Assembly (NCBI GenBank): GCA_037176885.1
Contig: JAWWNJ010000214.1
Coordinates: forward strand, 1-64,000
Length of the DNA: 64,000 bases
Direction: 5' to 3'
From: Favolaschia claudopus
Taxonomy: Eukaryota; Basidiomycota; Agaricomycetes; Agaricales; Mycenaceae
Shown here: positions 32,836-44,918 of the stretch, piece by piece
How the letters are laid out: each line of letters opens with the position of its first letter
Position numbering within the stretch: the first letter of the stretch is position 1
The notes under the pieces: generated by a model
What the model was told of the DNA's origin: nothing
The model's input: only the letters and a program-made list of their open reading frames with translations
Database searches by the model: none
Program-made: the position numbers and the translations under genes

Positions 32836-34527
32836 TTGATCTCTGATCAAGGAGAGCTCGCGGTCGTCATCATTGAAGACCCACAAAATCCTGGCAATTT
32901 TATTATTGACTCAACATCGGCACTCGCATCGGACACCCTCCCATATATTCAACATGCCTACCTCTCCGCCTGTTCAAATTTAGATCAAGACACGAGCACC
33001 GTACAATTTGCGCATGGTATCGTTCAACCGGTATTCTCCTCCTCACGCGATTCAACTCGCGGTGATAAATTAATTCCTTTATTTTCAATCTCTACATCTC
33101 GCTCCGTTCCAAATATCAACTCATCTCGTTTCGACTTCTCCGAATTCTCTCCCAAATATACCCCGCCTCCGCTTGTCGAAATCTATGCGAAGAAGAAATA
33201 TAAACCCGTCGCGCAGAAAGTCCGTCCAGTATTGGGTACTCTACCTGATAAATTCCGCATTGAACGTCATATTTATGGCGATCCTCTCGCCGACATGCCC
33301 TCTCTCAACCCCAACCCTCCTCCTTTCGTTCCCACAGGCCGTTATACTACCGAACGCCGTGATGCCCTCGATGCTCTCCATTCAGAAGAATTCTTATGGC
33401 CAGAAGAACGCAGATTGATGCACCACTTCATGTGTTTGCAGAACGAGGCCTTCGCCTGGCAGGATTCCGAACGCGGCCGCTTTCGTACCGATTTCTTTCC
33501 ACCCGTCGATATGCCCGTTATGCCCCACACACCTTGGGTCCAACGGAACATTCCCATCCCTCCCGGCATCTACGACGAAGTTTGCAAAGTTATTCGGACG
33601 AAAATCGAAGCTGGAGTATACGAACCTTCAAATTCCTCGTACCGCTCGCGCTGGTTTTGTGTTTTCAAGAAAGATGGAACGAGTCTCAGCCTCGTTCACG
33701 CCCTCGAACCCCTCAACGCCGTTACGATTCAACATTCCGGCGTGACCCCATTCACTGACCAACTCGCTGAGCATTTTGCCGGCCGCGCATGTGGCGCAAT
33801 TCTTGACCTGTACGTTGGTTATGATGAGCGCCTTCTTGCTCCTTCTTCTCGCGACTACACCACCTTTCAAACACCCTACGGTGCACTCCGACTCGTCACC
33901 CTTCCCATGGGATGGACCAATTCCGTCCCAATATTCCATGAAGATGTCACATTTATTCTCCAACCCGAAATCCCCGAGTTCACTATTCCCTATATCGACG
34001 ACGTACCTTGTTGTGGTCCCGCGGACTGCTACATCCTTCCAGACGGCTCGTACGAAGTACTCGCTGAAAATCCCGGCATCCGTCGCTACATTTGGGAACA
34101 TTTCCAGAATCTCAACCGCATAGTTCAACGCATGAAATATTGCGGTGGAACGTTCTCTGGTTTGAAAAGCAAACTTTGCGCCGAAAAGGTTACCGTCGTT
34201 GGCCACGTCTGCACCCCTCAAGGTCGCATCCCCGACGAGAAACGAGTCGCTAAAATCGTCAATTGGGGACCTTGCAACTCACTCACCGAAGTTCGCGCCT
34301 TCCTCGGTACAATTGGCGTTGTCCGCATCTATATTCGCAATTTTGCCCACCGTGCCCACCCTCTAATCCTTCTCACTCGTAAAGACATGCCGTTTATCTT
34401 TGGCCCAGCTCAGATCGAGGCTCAAGAGGACTTAGAGCTTGCTCTAATTCGCTCACCTGCACTCCGTCCCATCGACTATAAATCCCGTTCACCCGCTATT
34501 CTCGGCGTTGACACTTCTCTGGTTTAG
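32836..34527 (+). pseudogene. Ty3-type pol: reverse transcriptase (gag-less lineage)
   Basis: A frame of 563 residues. The N-terminal third is a linker (KYKPVAQKVRPVLGTLPDKF). RT starts about residue 250 with IPIPPGIYDEVCKVIRTKIE, YRSRWFCVFKKDG, then motif A AILDLYVGYD, LVTLPMGWTNSVPIFHEDVT and the catalytic YIDD box (about residue 388), continuing KRVAKIVNWGPCNSLTEVRA and the RNase H lead FIFGPAQIEAQEDLELAL. It stops at 34527 (TAG), 10 bases before the next frame. All RT motifs are present and this stretch is intact. The family is distinct from the element at 8559. Confidence 0.85.
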
Positions 34528-35165
34528 TCATTGGATTCATGCTCTGCCAATGTGACCCTGCTGATCTCTCTCGCCGGTACTACGCCCGCTTTGGCTCGTT
34601 AACACTCAACGATCGCGAGTCACGGTTCTCTCAAGCCAAGCTCGAGCTCTACGGTTTATTCCGCGCCCTTCGCGCATGGAAAATATACCTTATTGGTATT
34701 CGCAACCTTGTTGTCGAAGTGGATGCACGCTACATCAAAGGAATGCTTGCGCACCCCGACCTCCAGCCAAGCGCCAGTATAAATCGCTGGATTTTATCGA
34801 TACTTACATTCCATTTTACTCTCGTACACGTTCCCGGTGTACTCCATGGCCCCGACGGCCTCTCTCGTCGACCTCCCCAACCTGGTGATGAACCAGAACC
34901 TGAAGACGACTTTGACGACTGGATCGATCAGGTTCATGGTTTCATGCATCAAATAAACGACTCACCTTATGTTCGCCGACCTCAATTTACCGTTGCCACA
35001 TTAGCTGCCGAAATAGCCCCCGATGGTCAAGACCCTCCCCCTTCCCTGTCCTACGACGTTGTTCCTCGTTCTGACGCCGCTCGACTCGCTGATGCGCGCG
35101 TTGATTTGGTACGCGTATGGCATGGAAACCTCCAACGCCCTCGCGACATGTCTGACAAAATATAA
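34528..35165 (+). pseudogene. RNase H and connection of the second Ty3 element
   Basis: Frame from 34539 reads RRYYARFGSLTLNDRESRFS, QAKLELYGLFRALRAWKIYL (catalytic Glu in KLELYG) and VVEVDARYIKGMLAHPDLQP, ILTFHFTLVHVPGVLHGPDG-LSRR, the normal RNase H end. It degrades RNA in the RNA-DNA hybrid. It is separated from RT by a stop and a small frame change, and runs into an acidic spacer that ends at 35165. Confidence 0.8.
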
Positions 35166-36536
35166 ATCTTTTGTTCGATATTGCTTAGAATTTTACCTTG
35201 CCCGCGATCAACTCTGGCAAAAAGACCCGCAGTCCCGCCACAAACTCGTCGTCCCGACTCACCGTCGACTTTTCATCCTCACATCTGCGCATGATGACGT
35301 TGGTCATAAAGGTTTCTGGGCGACACGAGCATTACTCACAGAACGCTTATGGTGGCCGCACCTCGCCGACGATATCACTTGGTGGATTAATACCTGCCAT
35401 ATGTGTCAAGTTCGCTCAACTCAGAAGCTTTTAATTCCGCCTACAACTGAGTTGCAACTCCCTCTCCACTCTTTGCCAAAGTCTATATGGACACAATGCA
35501 CATGCCAACCAGCGGCGGCTTCAAATATATTGTGCATGGCCGCTGCTCACTCACCCATTATCCTGAATTCCGAATGCTACGTCGAGAAGTCGCTAGCGCA
35601 ATTGGAGACTGGATCTTCCAGGATCTAATCTGTCGCTAGCGCAATTGGAGACTGGATCTTCCAGGATCTAATCTGTCGCTGGGGAACTTTAGTCGAAATT
35701 GTCACCGATAACGGACCGCCATTCTTGAAAGCCCTCGCTCACCTTGAATCCAAATACCACATCCACCATGTCCGTATTTCCGGCTACAACTCGCGCGCAA
35801 ACGGTCTCATCGAACGCCCGCACTTCGACGTTCGAGAAAGCATCTTCAAAGCGGTTGACGGCGACCAGTCTAAATGGCATACTGCAACACATTCAGTATT
35901 CTGGGCAGATCGCGTTACAGTTCGTCGACGAATGGGCTGCTCACCTTACTTTGCAGTCACCGGCGCGCATCCCCTCCTTCCCCTCGACATCTCTGAAGCA
36001 ACATACCTCCTTCCTCCACCTGATTCCGTTCTCTCCACCACCGATCTTATCTCCCGTCGAGCAATCACCTTGCAAAAACGCCGTGATCAGCTCGCGCAAC
36101 TGCATTCAGACGTACTTGAAGCTCGCCTTCGCGCTGCTATCCGTTTCGAGATTGAACACGCCGCTACCATTCGCGACTACAATTTCAAACGCGGAGATCT
36201 TGTCTTAATGCGAAACACAGCTATCGAGAAATCATTGAGCAAGAAAATGCGAAACGATACATAGGTCCACTCATTGTCATTTCCCGTAACCTCGGTGGCG
36301 CATACATTCTCTGCGAACTTGATGGCGCCGTGTTCCATCGCCCAATTGCGGCTTTCCGCGTAATCCCTTACTTTGCGCGTACGAAAATCGACTTGCCGCC
36401 GCTTGAAGATTTTCTCGACATTGACACAGAACGCCTTCGTGAACTCGAACAGACGACTCTTGAAGATCCAGAGGACGTTGAGTTCGATATTTCCGAGCTT
36501 CCCGAAGCCGTCGCCGCCGCCATAGACGATGAATAG
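35160..36536 (+). pseudogene. Integrase of the second Ty3 element, broken by a tandem duplication
   Basis: The zinc domain is visible (LFILTSAHDDVGHKGFWATR, CHMCQVRS), then the core is split. A 43-bp tandem duplication (35590-35632, 35633-35675) shifts the frame exactly at DWIFQDLICRWGTLVEI. After it the core continues VTDNGPPFLKALAHLESKYH and ISGYNSRANGLIERPHFDVR with the Asp and Glu of D,D,E. A second change near 36264 leads to the C-terminal tail (LGGAYILCELDGAVFHRPIA, ending 36536). No chromodomain is seen. Confidence 0.8.
35590..35675 (+). repeat. 43-bp perfect tandem duplication in integrase
   Basis: TCGCTAGCGCAATTGGAGAC... occurs twice in immediate succession without mismatch. As 43 is not a multiple of three it destroys the integrase frame. 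Confidence 0.95.
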
Positions 36537-36673
36537 CTCCATGCACTGAAAATATTTCAGTCGGGAGGAATTTTCGACAACTCACCTTTCACCCAATTTT
36601 CTATCCCGATTTCCCGCCCTATACCCATATTCTTCGCGTCTTCGTCCTTGGCCAGTGACTGGGGACAGTCACA

Positions 36674-37350
36674 ATTTCAGTCGGGAGGAGATGACGCGCA
36701 CGCTCGCGCGCTACGCGTGTAGAATGACAAGCCGAGAGATGCTGTTTGTTTGTCAAGAGCTTCCGACTCATCACGGATCACCGACCCGCACGCCGCTCCG
36801 CACCTTTCATCGCTACCACCACCATCGACCACACGATCCCGCCCCGTTGGCACGAGTCTCACTCGGGTCTTCGGCCCTTTCCCTCTCTTTTCATTGGCTC
36901 AACTCTATCTCATCTTTCCTTCACTGCCGGTTCCTGGAGATCACCACCATCTCGACCTCTTGGATTCCCTGAAGTAGGGCTTTTTCTCTCATCTTGGCTA
37001 TTTCTTCCACATGGACTCTCTTATTCATCTATCTACTGCCTTTTCACATGTTCTCCGGTATTTATTCTGTACTCAAAGTACGAATACGAAGCTTTTGATC
37101 CCACATCTGAAGTCTTGATATTAGTTTTCGTCTCGCTTCGCCGCCGCCTCCGTCTACGTCTACGTCTTCGCCTATCGCCCACGTCTACGCCTACGCCTTT
37201 GCCGCCGTCTCGTCTTAGTTTTATCTGGTTTTCTTTGCGCTCAGTCCCAGTTGTCAGTCACGGCGCTGGTTCGTTTTGAAGCACTCGCTTTTATTTTAGT
37301 TCTTGTCTTCTCCTTTGAGCCTTCGTGCTCAGGACGTCGATAAGCGTGTC
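36674..37350 (+). repeat. Polypurine tract and probable 3' LTR of the second Ty3 element
   Basis: The tract TTTCAGTCGGGAGGAGA (36675-36690) is followed by TGACGCGCACGCTCGCG, a plausible LTR start. The same tract-like ATTTCAGTCGGGAGGA also occurs at 36556, 118 bases earlier. The LTR end is not certain (near 37340-37350). No matching 5' LTR was found upstream of 31020, so the element is 5'-truncated or rearranged. Confidence 0.5.
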
Positions 37351-37384
37351 ACCACCCTGAGAATTTTTTACGTTTTCCGCATTA

Positions 37385-37547
37385 GAGCATTTTGGCAAAC
37401 GGTGAAAATCAAATTTCAGTTCGAAAAACTAAGCGACTTTGGTGAAAAACTACAGTGGGCTGCACACTGTTTTGCGGCTCCACAACCAAAATTTGGTTAG
37501 CGGTAACTGAAGAAAAAAATCATTTTTCACCGTTTGCCAAAGTGCTC
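37385..37547. mobile_element. TA-flanked MITE (TIR GAGCAYTTTGGCAAACGG), 163 bp
   Basis: The left end GAGCATTTTGGCAAACGGTG and the inverted right end GAGCACTTTGGCAAACGGTG are followed by AAAA. TA lies at 37383-37384 and 37548-37549. It has no coding capacity. Confidence 0.8.
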
Positions 37548-37607
37548 TATTGACTTGAAAAGCGCTATAAAGGGGAACAAACGTAACAGTTTCTGCAGGT
37601 ATGCCAA

Positions 37608-38158
37608 ATGGATGACAAGTTCACTGTGGGCGAGTCCTTCGACTCTTCTGACTATTCCATGGTTGGTGACATTGAGGAGGTGAGTCTCAGGCCCTCTATA
37701 CGTCGAAAAAATCGCCAACCTAAAGGTGTCGAACAGTGCATTCCACTCCATGAGGTCATCGCGCAGACAGGTCCTGCTGGTGGGTTCACCATACGCAACC
37801 CGAACATCAACGTCAACTTCCCTGCCCGCTTGACTATCTGCGGACCGGCGACGAACATCAATAAAGATGACGGGACATTTGAGGTCGATGCCTCGCAATA
37901 CACCCAGTTCTCCTGCAGTCAATTCCCCTTCCCTGTGTCTTGCGCCTGCCCAACTTCACCTCGGTGGCCCACCCCCGCGTCCAAACCCCTTCCGTATCCA
38001 GATAAATATCTGCAAGCCACCGGCTGGCTGATTGGGTTTGAAGAATATCCCGTCAGCCCCTCAAAACACAAAGAACGCTTCACGATGAAGGTCAATAATG
38101 TCATATTTCTCGGCAGCACACCTAAGGACAAGAAGGAATCCGAAGAGTGCGGGGACTA
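37608..38158 (+). CDS. Hypothetical multi-copy protein, cut by a TIR element
   Basis: Starts MDDKFTVGESFDSSDYSMVG (a TATAAAG lies about 40 bases upstream at 37566). The first 50 residues are acidic and Ser-rich. The rest has no motif I can name, but LQATGWLIGFEEYPVSPSKH...RFTMKVNNVIFLGSTPKD resembles the TGxLTGI...RFxVxVxxVTFLG pattern of unnamed TE-linked proteins of mushroom genomes. The frame reads without break to residue 183. At 38157 it enters the terminal repeat of the 2.7 kb element. Removing that element would bring a stop codon almost at once (TAC TAA), so the gene may simply end there, or the element may have landed in an intron. Function unknown. Confidence 0.45.
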
Positions 38159-40847
38159 CAGTTGCGGCAAGATCACTTTGCTTGCCTTTTATGGAAATTC
38201 CCATCAATTTCGACCTTTTCCCTTACTATGCACAATGTGGACAGAATTTTTCGTGGTAGATGTGTTCAGACGTACAATACAGTCCACTCAGAGCTTTCAA
38301 TTTCGCAATTTGAGCTGTTATTGAGCCACCGGGTATCTGCTAGTGCTTTATTGTTTGCGCAAGCGTGCCCAAATGCCAAACGACTTCTATCGCAAGACAA
38401 GGCCCCATTTCGCGGCTCTTCCGGCGCTTTTCTGCTCAGGATCGGAGGAGGACACAGTCTAAAACATGAGAAATAAGCCTGGCAACAGGTGAACCCCCGA
38501 CACGTTGAGAGCGATATTTCTCCACCGTTCACGGGGATTTCCACCTCAAAACTGCATACAAAGCATTCATTTGTGCTAAAGTACATGCTGACCGTCCGCT
38601 ATCCGATAGAGAGCAAGACTGAAAGCGCAAGAGGCTTTCCTTTCCTTGTTTGCGCAGGCGTGGCCATCCGCTGTGTTTGCATCGATAATATGCAGCTGAT
38701 CAGAGCGGACCAGACAACATGAGCATGGAAATTCAGCCATTGGTCCTTTCGTAGCCGTGAACATGTCGGCCTCTTTGCCATGCAACGAGGCAATTGGAAT
38801 AGCGGAAAAGAGAACGCGGCTGATGTTGTCGTCGCAAGTGACACATTCACCGTGCAGACCGCGCTGGCCAACGAAAATGACACGAAGGCTGAAGCACACG
38901 ATGGTATACATCGCGCTTGAATTTTGCGAAGTCCATCTTCTCCTGCGCGGAACGTGTATCCGGATCGCGGTGATCTTTGACCTGACAAAAGATATGGTTA
39001 ACTGGTTGATGCTACGTGAAGATGATTGTTCGAGTGCGTTACCTGTATCATGGACCCAACAAACATGCTACCCCCATTCCCCGACCCATTCCTGATTTGC
39101 GAAGGAAGGAATAGCGGTCGGAGCAAAATAGGATACATGTTGGTTCGAGAAGTCACTCGACCCTCGTCAAGCCAGATAAGCAATGCCGTTGCTGAGACTC
39201 GCCGCATCGTCCCTCTGACAGCGCCGCATACTACCGCGCAACGCGGCGGTATCGCCGCGTCAAAGAGGAGTGGCGCGGCGAAGTTGTCAAAAATTTCGCT
39301 GCGGCCGCCGCTCCATCGCCGCTTCCTACCGCATCAGTGCCGTGTCCAACTTATTTTCAACATCGACCAACACAAAGTTCAGCAATGGCTCCAACTTGCT
39401 TTCTTCACTATCGATACAAGTCTATATGTAAGTATGTCCCCCAACTACACATTACAGCCTAGACATACAAGAACATGAGATACATGCTTGTTATGTTTCG
39501 ACGTACCGCGTTACGCGCCGCGGAGGCGCCGCAGGACCGCCGCGCCAACTTGATGCGGAGAAATAATTTTGCCCCACAAGCTGCTTTTCACTTTTCTCGG
39601 CTCATTCATCATGCCTGTGGCTGGCTATGTCTCGGCTAGACATAGCCAAATGATCCTACGTGATCCCGGCACTTCCGACTGATCCCACCTGTCAAACTCG
39701 GCTGTCGCCGTGCGAGCACGTCTCCAACAGTTCAACCCTTGTGTTGAGGCTTGGTTCAGATGTGCATTGGATAGTATACAGCTGAAGAAACTGTGAACCA
39801 GACTCGGGGACGTCGACGTTGAAAGTTTTGCTAATTTGCAGTTTCCTCGGCTCAGATACATGTAGATTTTCGAGTTTGAAATTCAAATAGTTGCTACTGT
39901 AATACGTGTAGAAAGTTGGTATACGCAGATCAGAGTTCTGAACTAGGCCGCAGAGGGAGGAGAACAAAGAGGAATTGCGAGAAGGTTTGTTACAGTGTAG
40001 TAAGGCTCAATGGGGAAGGAGGGGTCGATGGTGATTATTTTTCTTTCGTCACACCCGTTGACCGCAGACTCGTCAATTAGTTCGGGACTCTATGCCTCAC
40101 GTTAGCACTACCTACTGTATTAATTTGGGATGCAGAAAGACAATGAGTATTGCTCGAAGCCGGCTTTTGTGTCAATCCGTGAGAAATCAAGGAATTGGTG
40201 ACTTTCTTATCGGGGATCCTGCTGCAACGGGGGAACTTTTTGCCTCAGAACAAATTCTGGTCAAAAGATCTTGATATTTGCTATGTTTCCTAGCGCATAT
40301 GTGAGAGGATCCGGCGAAAGATGCGGTCGAACATCTCTCTTTTTCCCTTTTCTTCTCTCTTTTTTCTTCCAGAAATCAAGATGACCTACCATAAAGAGAT
40401 ACAAGATGCGAAATCGCTCTTTGCACGATAACCACGGCGTCTGACAGCGAGAAATTCGAGGCACGGAATCTCTGAGGTTTGTTAGAGGTCTCTCTTTTTT
40501 CCCTTTTCTTCTCTCTTTTTTCTTAACTTGAAAACTTGATTTAATCTCCGCAGCCACAGACATAGGACATAAGCCCTTTTCTCTGGCTAATTAAACGTGT
40601 GCAGCGGCAGTTCCCATTGATGCTATGACGTCAATTACCATATGAGGTAGGCACTGCCGGATCCATTGCGTCGACGGCTGGCGCGTCAGGGCGGGGCAAC
40701 CTCGTGTTGCAGCCTATGCAATTTCTTGATTGGACATCCCGTTGGCGGCCACGGTAATCATGAGCCGCTTGTGTGCAGGAGGGATGTAGCAGAAGGTTTT
40801 GATGAGAATTACCATAAAAGGCAAGCAAAGTGATCTTGCCGCAACTG
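38159..40847. mobile_element. 2.7 kb TA-flanked TIR element, CAGTKGCGGCAA family
   Basis: The left end CAGTTGCGGCAAGATCACTT continues through TTGCTTGCCTTTTATGG and CATCAA. The right end (38 bases and more, inverted, ending 40847) is nearly identical. TA lies at 38157-38158 and 40848-40849. The length would allow a transposase, but I see no DDE motif: the frames inside are short and unrecognised. Nested repeats inside include a 45-bp CT-rich segment repeated at 40334 and 40488 and GCGGC-rich stretches at 39218-39345 and 39505-39560. Either the transposase has decayed or two related ends trapped unrelated DNA. Confidence 0.7.
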
Positions 40848-41094
40848 TACTAAGCAGTCAGTCCTTCACCAAATCAACCATTCTTGACAACATTCACGTC
40901 CAAAATATGGTGACCGGCCATCCACACCAAGCAGACGTTTCGGGCAATACACCCCCTCCCAAAAGCGGATCACGTGGCCGACAATCAAGCCCAAACAATC
41001 CACCGAGAAACTTCAATCTCTTCTCTGCTCTTCCCACCACTTTGGCCTCCCCTCTTCTACGTTCCTACCGCGGGGGCGTGAAGCGGTGTGAGGC

Positions 41095-41175
41095 GGTTGC
41101 ACGCGGCGGGATTTGAACTCCCGACCGTCTCATGCGCAGTGAAAGCATACACCATTACCGCTCCACCAAGGAGCC
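41095..41175 (-). repeat. tRNA-like sequence (SINE head or pseudogene)
   Basis: The minus strand carries TGGTGGAGCGG (fits box A) and GAGTTCAAATCCCG (fits box B), 50 bases apart as in a tRNA. T-stem pairing CGGGA/TCCCG leaves a non-canonical loop, and the 5' and 3' ends do not form an acceptor stem. No T run follows. Confidence 0.4.
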
Positions 41176-42472
41176 ATTGGGTAAAAGGTTAGTCTGCGCC
41201 ATATATGCCGTTACTATACATGATGTCATTTCATTTGCCTTGAGTTGGGCGGCGGCGGCACGGGAAGAGGCACGAGGAGAGATTTTGCGAGGGCGTAGAG
41301 GGTGAATTGAGGGTGGTTCGAGGGCTGGATAGAGGGATGTCGGCACAAGAGACGGGATCGAGCGCCGCCGCACCATCATTGTGAGCTCACGTTGCTTGTC
41401 ATCTTGCGACGTTGCACGCTAGCCTGCGCGCAAGCTGGAGAACTCGAGGCACAAAAAGGCTTGGGAGAAGGAGTCCATAGTCTGGGGAGGGGAGAAGATG
41501 GTGGGAGGAAGGAAGAGAGGTTGTGGCAACGGACGTGGCAACATTCATCAGCTCCACGTGCTGCCAGTGGTCGGACTGCGGACTGGTTGAGTGGTATTTT
41601 TGTCGCTGGTGGAGCACCGATTGTACGTGGTTGACCGTAGTAAGACGAGATGGTTTTCTAATCAGCAACGAACAATCTCAAACTATTCCATCTTCCCCAC
41701 AGCTCTCGGTATCCCATCCCAAAACATCTCAATCGATCCAACCGACTTTTGACTGGGTCTGAGGAGCGACTGGCGGAGGCCTGATCTGAATTCGGATGAA
41801 TTTTCCCCATTAGGGGTCCGAACAGGACGTCCCAAAATCCAAAATATTCTCCCGGCAGGCATCATAGTTGGTTGTCGGGTGTGGGGGGATAGCGTTTAGT
41901 AAGATTTGTACTTATGCGGGAAAAAATTCGGCCTTTGATGGCGCCTGTCAACAGGGACCTGTTTTTATCAGGGTTCCGAAGGGCGATTGCGCCGAGATCA
42001 TTCTCTCATGTCGCGGCGGGTATAAATAGTTAGTCGGAGGCGACTGCCACGTCACTCTCTTCCTCTCCACCCATCTTCTGCTCTCTTCCTGCTTTTGCAA
42101 TTAGCTCTTGCCCCATATCTCAGCGTGCTCTCTCGCTTGTGATGAGTGTCATGCTCCAACCTCGCAGCATCCGCTGAGTGAGTTCTTATGAAGATGTCGT
42201 GGTCCTTCTCATTTTATACTCTCAGTCCCACTTCTCGCCGTCCTCCTGATGTATGCTCGCGCAGTTAGTCCCCATCTTCTTATGCTGCTTACCCCTTTAT
42301 ACAGTAGGCCTGCGGCTAAAATTCGATACAGCTAATATGGTTTACTGCATTCCACTCCCTTTGTGGCCGATCTGGTTCTGGATAGTGCAGTTGATGATCG
42401 CTTAAGGCTCCACCACGGATCAGATCCGATGATCGATGAGCCCCTCTCAATTGAATGGAGAGCTGCGTAGAC
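41176..42472. other. No recognised gene; possible LTR or promoter remnant
   Basis: TATAAATAG at 42021 is followed by a CT-rich leader, which resembles an LTR or promoter, but no partner copy was seen. Open frames carry no recognised motif. Confidence 0.35.
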
Positions 42473-42686
42473 AATGCTGTTTCCGCCGCCGCCCCGAACG
42501 CACCTTCTACGGGAGTGAGCATCATGTACGGGCGGTGAGCACTAAGCGGCGCTGGGTACACCGCCTCCGCTTCCAGAAATGCTGTTTCCGCCGCCCCGAA
42601 CGCACCTCCTGACTGAGTGAGCATCATGTACGGGCGGCGAGCACTAAGGGGCGCTGGTCTGCTTCCTGGGGATACCGTCTCGGCTT
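42473..42686 (+). repeat. Two tandem copies of an about 105-bp unit
   Basis: 42473-42577 and 42578-42686 both read AATGCTGTTTCCGCCGCC, then GAGTGAGCATCATGTACGGG and GAGCACTAAG, ending in TTCCAGAA. They differ by small indels and substitutions. Not coding as far as can be seen. Confidence 0.8.
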
Positions 42687-43495
42687 CCAGAAGATTTACC
42701 GCCTCTCCCTACCGTGGAACCTTGACAGCTAGGTGATTATTACTCAGCAGACTTTTTTATAAGTTAACTTAATCCCTCTTAAGCACACAGTTACAGACGT
42801 GATGAGAGAAACTTTTGGCTGTAGGAAATGGTCGCGTACCCTTTCTCGAAAGAATGATTGTTGCGCGTTTTTTGAATTTTGCCGGAGGAATGCTACCCCC
42901 GTATCAGCGTGAACGCTGTGAATGACGCGAAGAGTATTAGGGTTCAACATTTTGCAACCACATACAATGTGCAGGCGTCTCCTTTTAGCCCATGTCCTAT
43001 ATCTGTGGACGGGCCGAAAAAGTCAAGTTGCAAAAAGAGAAGAAAAAGGGAGGGGATTTCATATTCAAGTCTGCGTTCGCCTCCGTGTTTTTGTATTCAA
43101 GATTGCGGCCCATGTCCATCCTGGGACTGACCCCCGATAGACTATCGCCGACACCGGAGACGGAGAACACCGAACGAATCGACACGGTTACTTCCAGTGT
43201 TCTTGCTTTGTCCTTGCATTCTTGCTTCGTCCCTTCACTATCTCTGCTGTTCATTCATGGGCGTACTGATTTGGGGACAATCAACACCATATTTGGCCAC
43301 CTTTGTGCACGGTCAAAAATCAATCGGGAACTCCTCCATTCCGAGGGTGATGGCAAAACGGTCCAGGTTCCCACGATGGGTCATTGTTTAACCCTTCCCC
43401 AAGGGAAAATCCCTCGGCCGGGAAAACGCGTGTTCGGCACCCAGAAAAGCCTCGGAATGACCGATTTTTCTCATTATGGCTCAAGATATAGATGA
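42687..43495. other. No recognised gene
   Basis: The plus frame 42992-43495 is open for 167 residues but overlaps two other open frames and has no motif I recognise. Nothing else was identified. Confidence 0.3.
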
Positions 43496-43939
43496 CTAAG
43501 TACTAAGAATAGACTTGCAAAACCAAATTTGAACCAGTCTTAAGCTGCCAAACGAGCCGCCAGACAGCATAGCCGCTCCAATCCGCATGCCATTAGAGCC
43601 GCCAGGTGGCTTCTGGCGGCTCACCGCAAACTCTCTATTGAGATAAGCTTGAGAAACATCAAGTTGGTCCAGTTCCGAGTCTAAACCATATTTTGCAACG
43701 AGGGCGCAGATGATGCGAACTGACTCAAGGTTAGCAGTAGGTGCAAAAACTTCCTTGTAGTCAACACCCTCTTTCTGGGTGTCTCCTCTAGCAACGATTC
43801 GAACTTTGTAGCGGACTATTTTTCCTGTTTCGTCAACTTTGACTTTGGGAACAACATAACCCCTGCCTATATGTACGGCAAGGCCGACTCTCTGCGCTCG
43901 CCCCCTCATACCCGTGTTTGGCAAGTCTGTCGACCCCAC
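43496..43939 (-). pseudogene. Ty1/copia reverse transcriptase fragment
   Basis: The minus-strand frame has GYVVPKVKVDETGKIVRYKV, RIVARGDTQKEGVDYKEVFA and PTANLESVRIICALVAKYGL, then LDQLDVSQAYLN (motif A Asp), the start of copia RT. QKPPGG then matches the KQPPG that follows in intact copies, after which the reading degrades near a GCCGCCAG palindrome (43557-43625). The YVDD box, RNase H, integrase and LTRs are all missing, so this is a short internal fragment of about 440 bp. Function in an intact element is cDNA synthesis. Confidence 0.85.
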
Positions 43940-44243
43940 TTGGACCTCAGATCGTGTTCTGGATCAGTGTACTTAAAACCTTTTATCTCAATCCGTGTCT
44001 TCGACATCATGATTTTTATTTAGTCCGTTATCTTGTTGATATGTACCATCAGAGGCGGGAAGAGGAGCAGCGGAGAGTACGAATGAGATTGCTTGGAAGG
44101 GCGGGACGGTGGTAACTACACTCGTATTTATCTTTTGCTTGCAAACTCGCGTAATTAATTTGTTTTGGCTGCAGAATTAGATGAATTTCGGACTTACTAC
44201 TTCAGACCAGTAAAAATCGGCTCTGCAATGCGTAGGCCGGCCT

Positions 44244-44680
44244 TAGTGTTGCCGGAAGCTGGAGCTAGCTCCGAGCTGAGTTCAACTCCAACTCGACCCC
44301 TTCCCAAAAGCGGCACCTCGAGGTGATGCCAGCTCGCCTCGACTCCACCCTCGTCACCCAAAGCGGACGACGTGACATTTCGGGTGGTGTAACTGAGTGA
44401 CATCACACTCCCTCCCCAGTTTCTGTATTGGCCGCTTCTTGGCCGTTTTCGACGTATAAAAAGCAGTTTGAGCTTGAAGAGAGCTCAGGAAAACCTTCCA
44501 CATAAAAATTTGGTCCATTCTCCCCTAACATTTTGCCCTTCGGGTGGAAAGATGAATCCTGGGACACTAGATTCCCATATCCGGTATCAGCTCTGAGCCA
44601 GCTCCGATCAACTCGAGCTGACAGCGAGCTGATGGGCAATCAACTCGAGTTCAGCTCCAACTCAGCTCCCGGCAACACTA
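44244..44680. mobile_element. hAT-like MITE with exact 8-bp target duplication (TAGTGTTGCCGG family)
   Basis: Ends TAGTGTTGCCGGAAGCTG and, inverted, TAGTGTTGCCGGGAGCTG. GCCGGCCT flanks both sides exactly (44236-44243, 44681-44688). Subterminal regions are rich in GAGCT/AGCTC words. A matching isolated end is at 29723-29759. Non-coding, 437 bp. Confidence 0.9.
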
Positions 44681-44918
44681 GCCGGCCTTGAGGCAACAAA
44701 ACAAGGGTGCGCGCCAGTAAAGCGGAATCCTACTCAGAACTGGCTCTTCTTTCATATTCTGACATATGTAATTTAAATTTACCTATTTCACATTTCAAAG
44801 CCCCTTGTTTTTCCTAGATGGTCTGTGGGATTGGATCTCATCATCTGCCATCACGTGTCTCCTCATTTCTTTTTGAATCTGCATTTATACACCGCAACAA
44901 GCAAAACCCTTAGTGCTA

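Noticed and set aside
41095..41175. Functional tRNA gene
   Set aside because: The acceptor stem does not pair and the T loop is shifted by one base.
43557..43625. GCCGCCAG palindrome as a separate mobile element
   Set aside because: Short stem inside a decayed copia fragment, no target duplication or second copy in the window.
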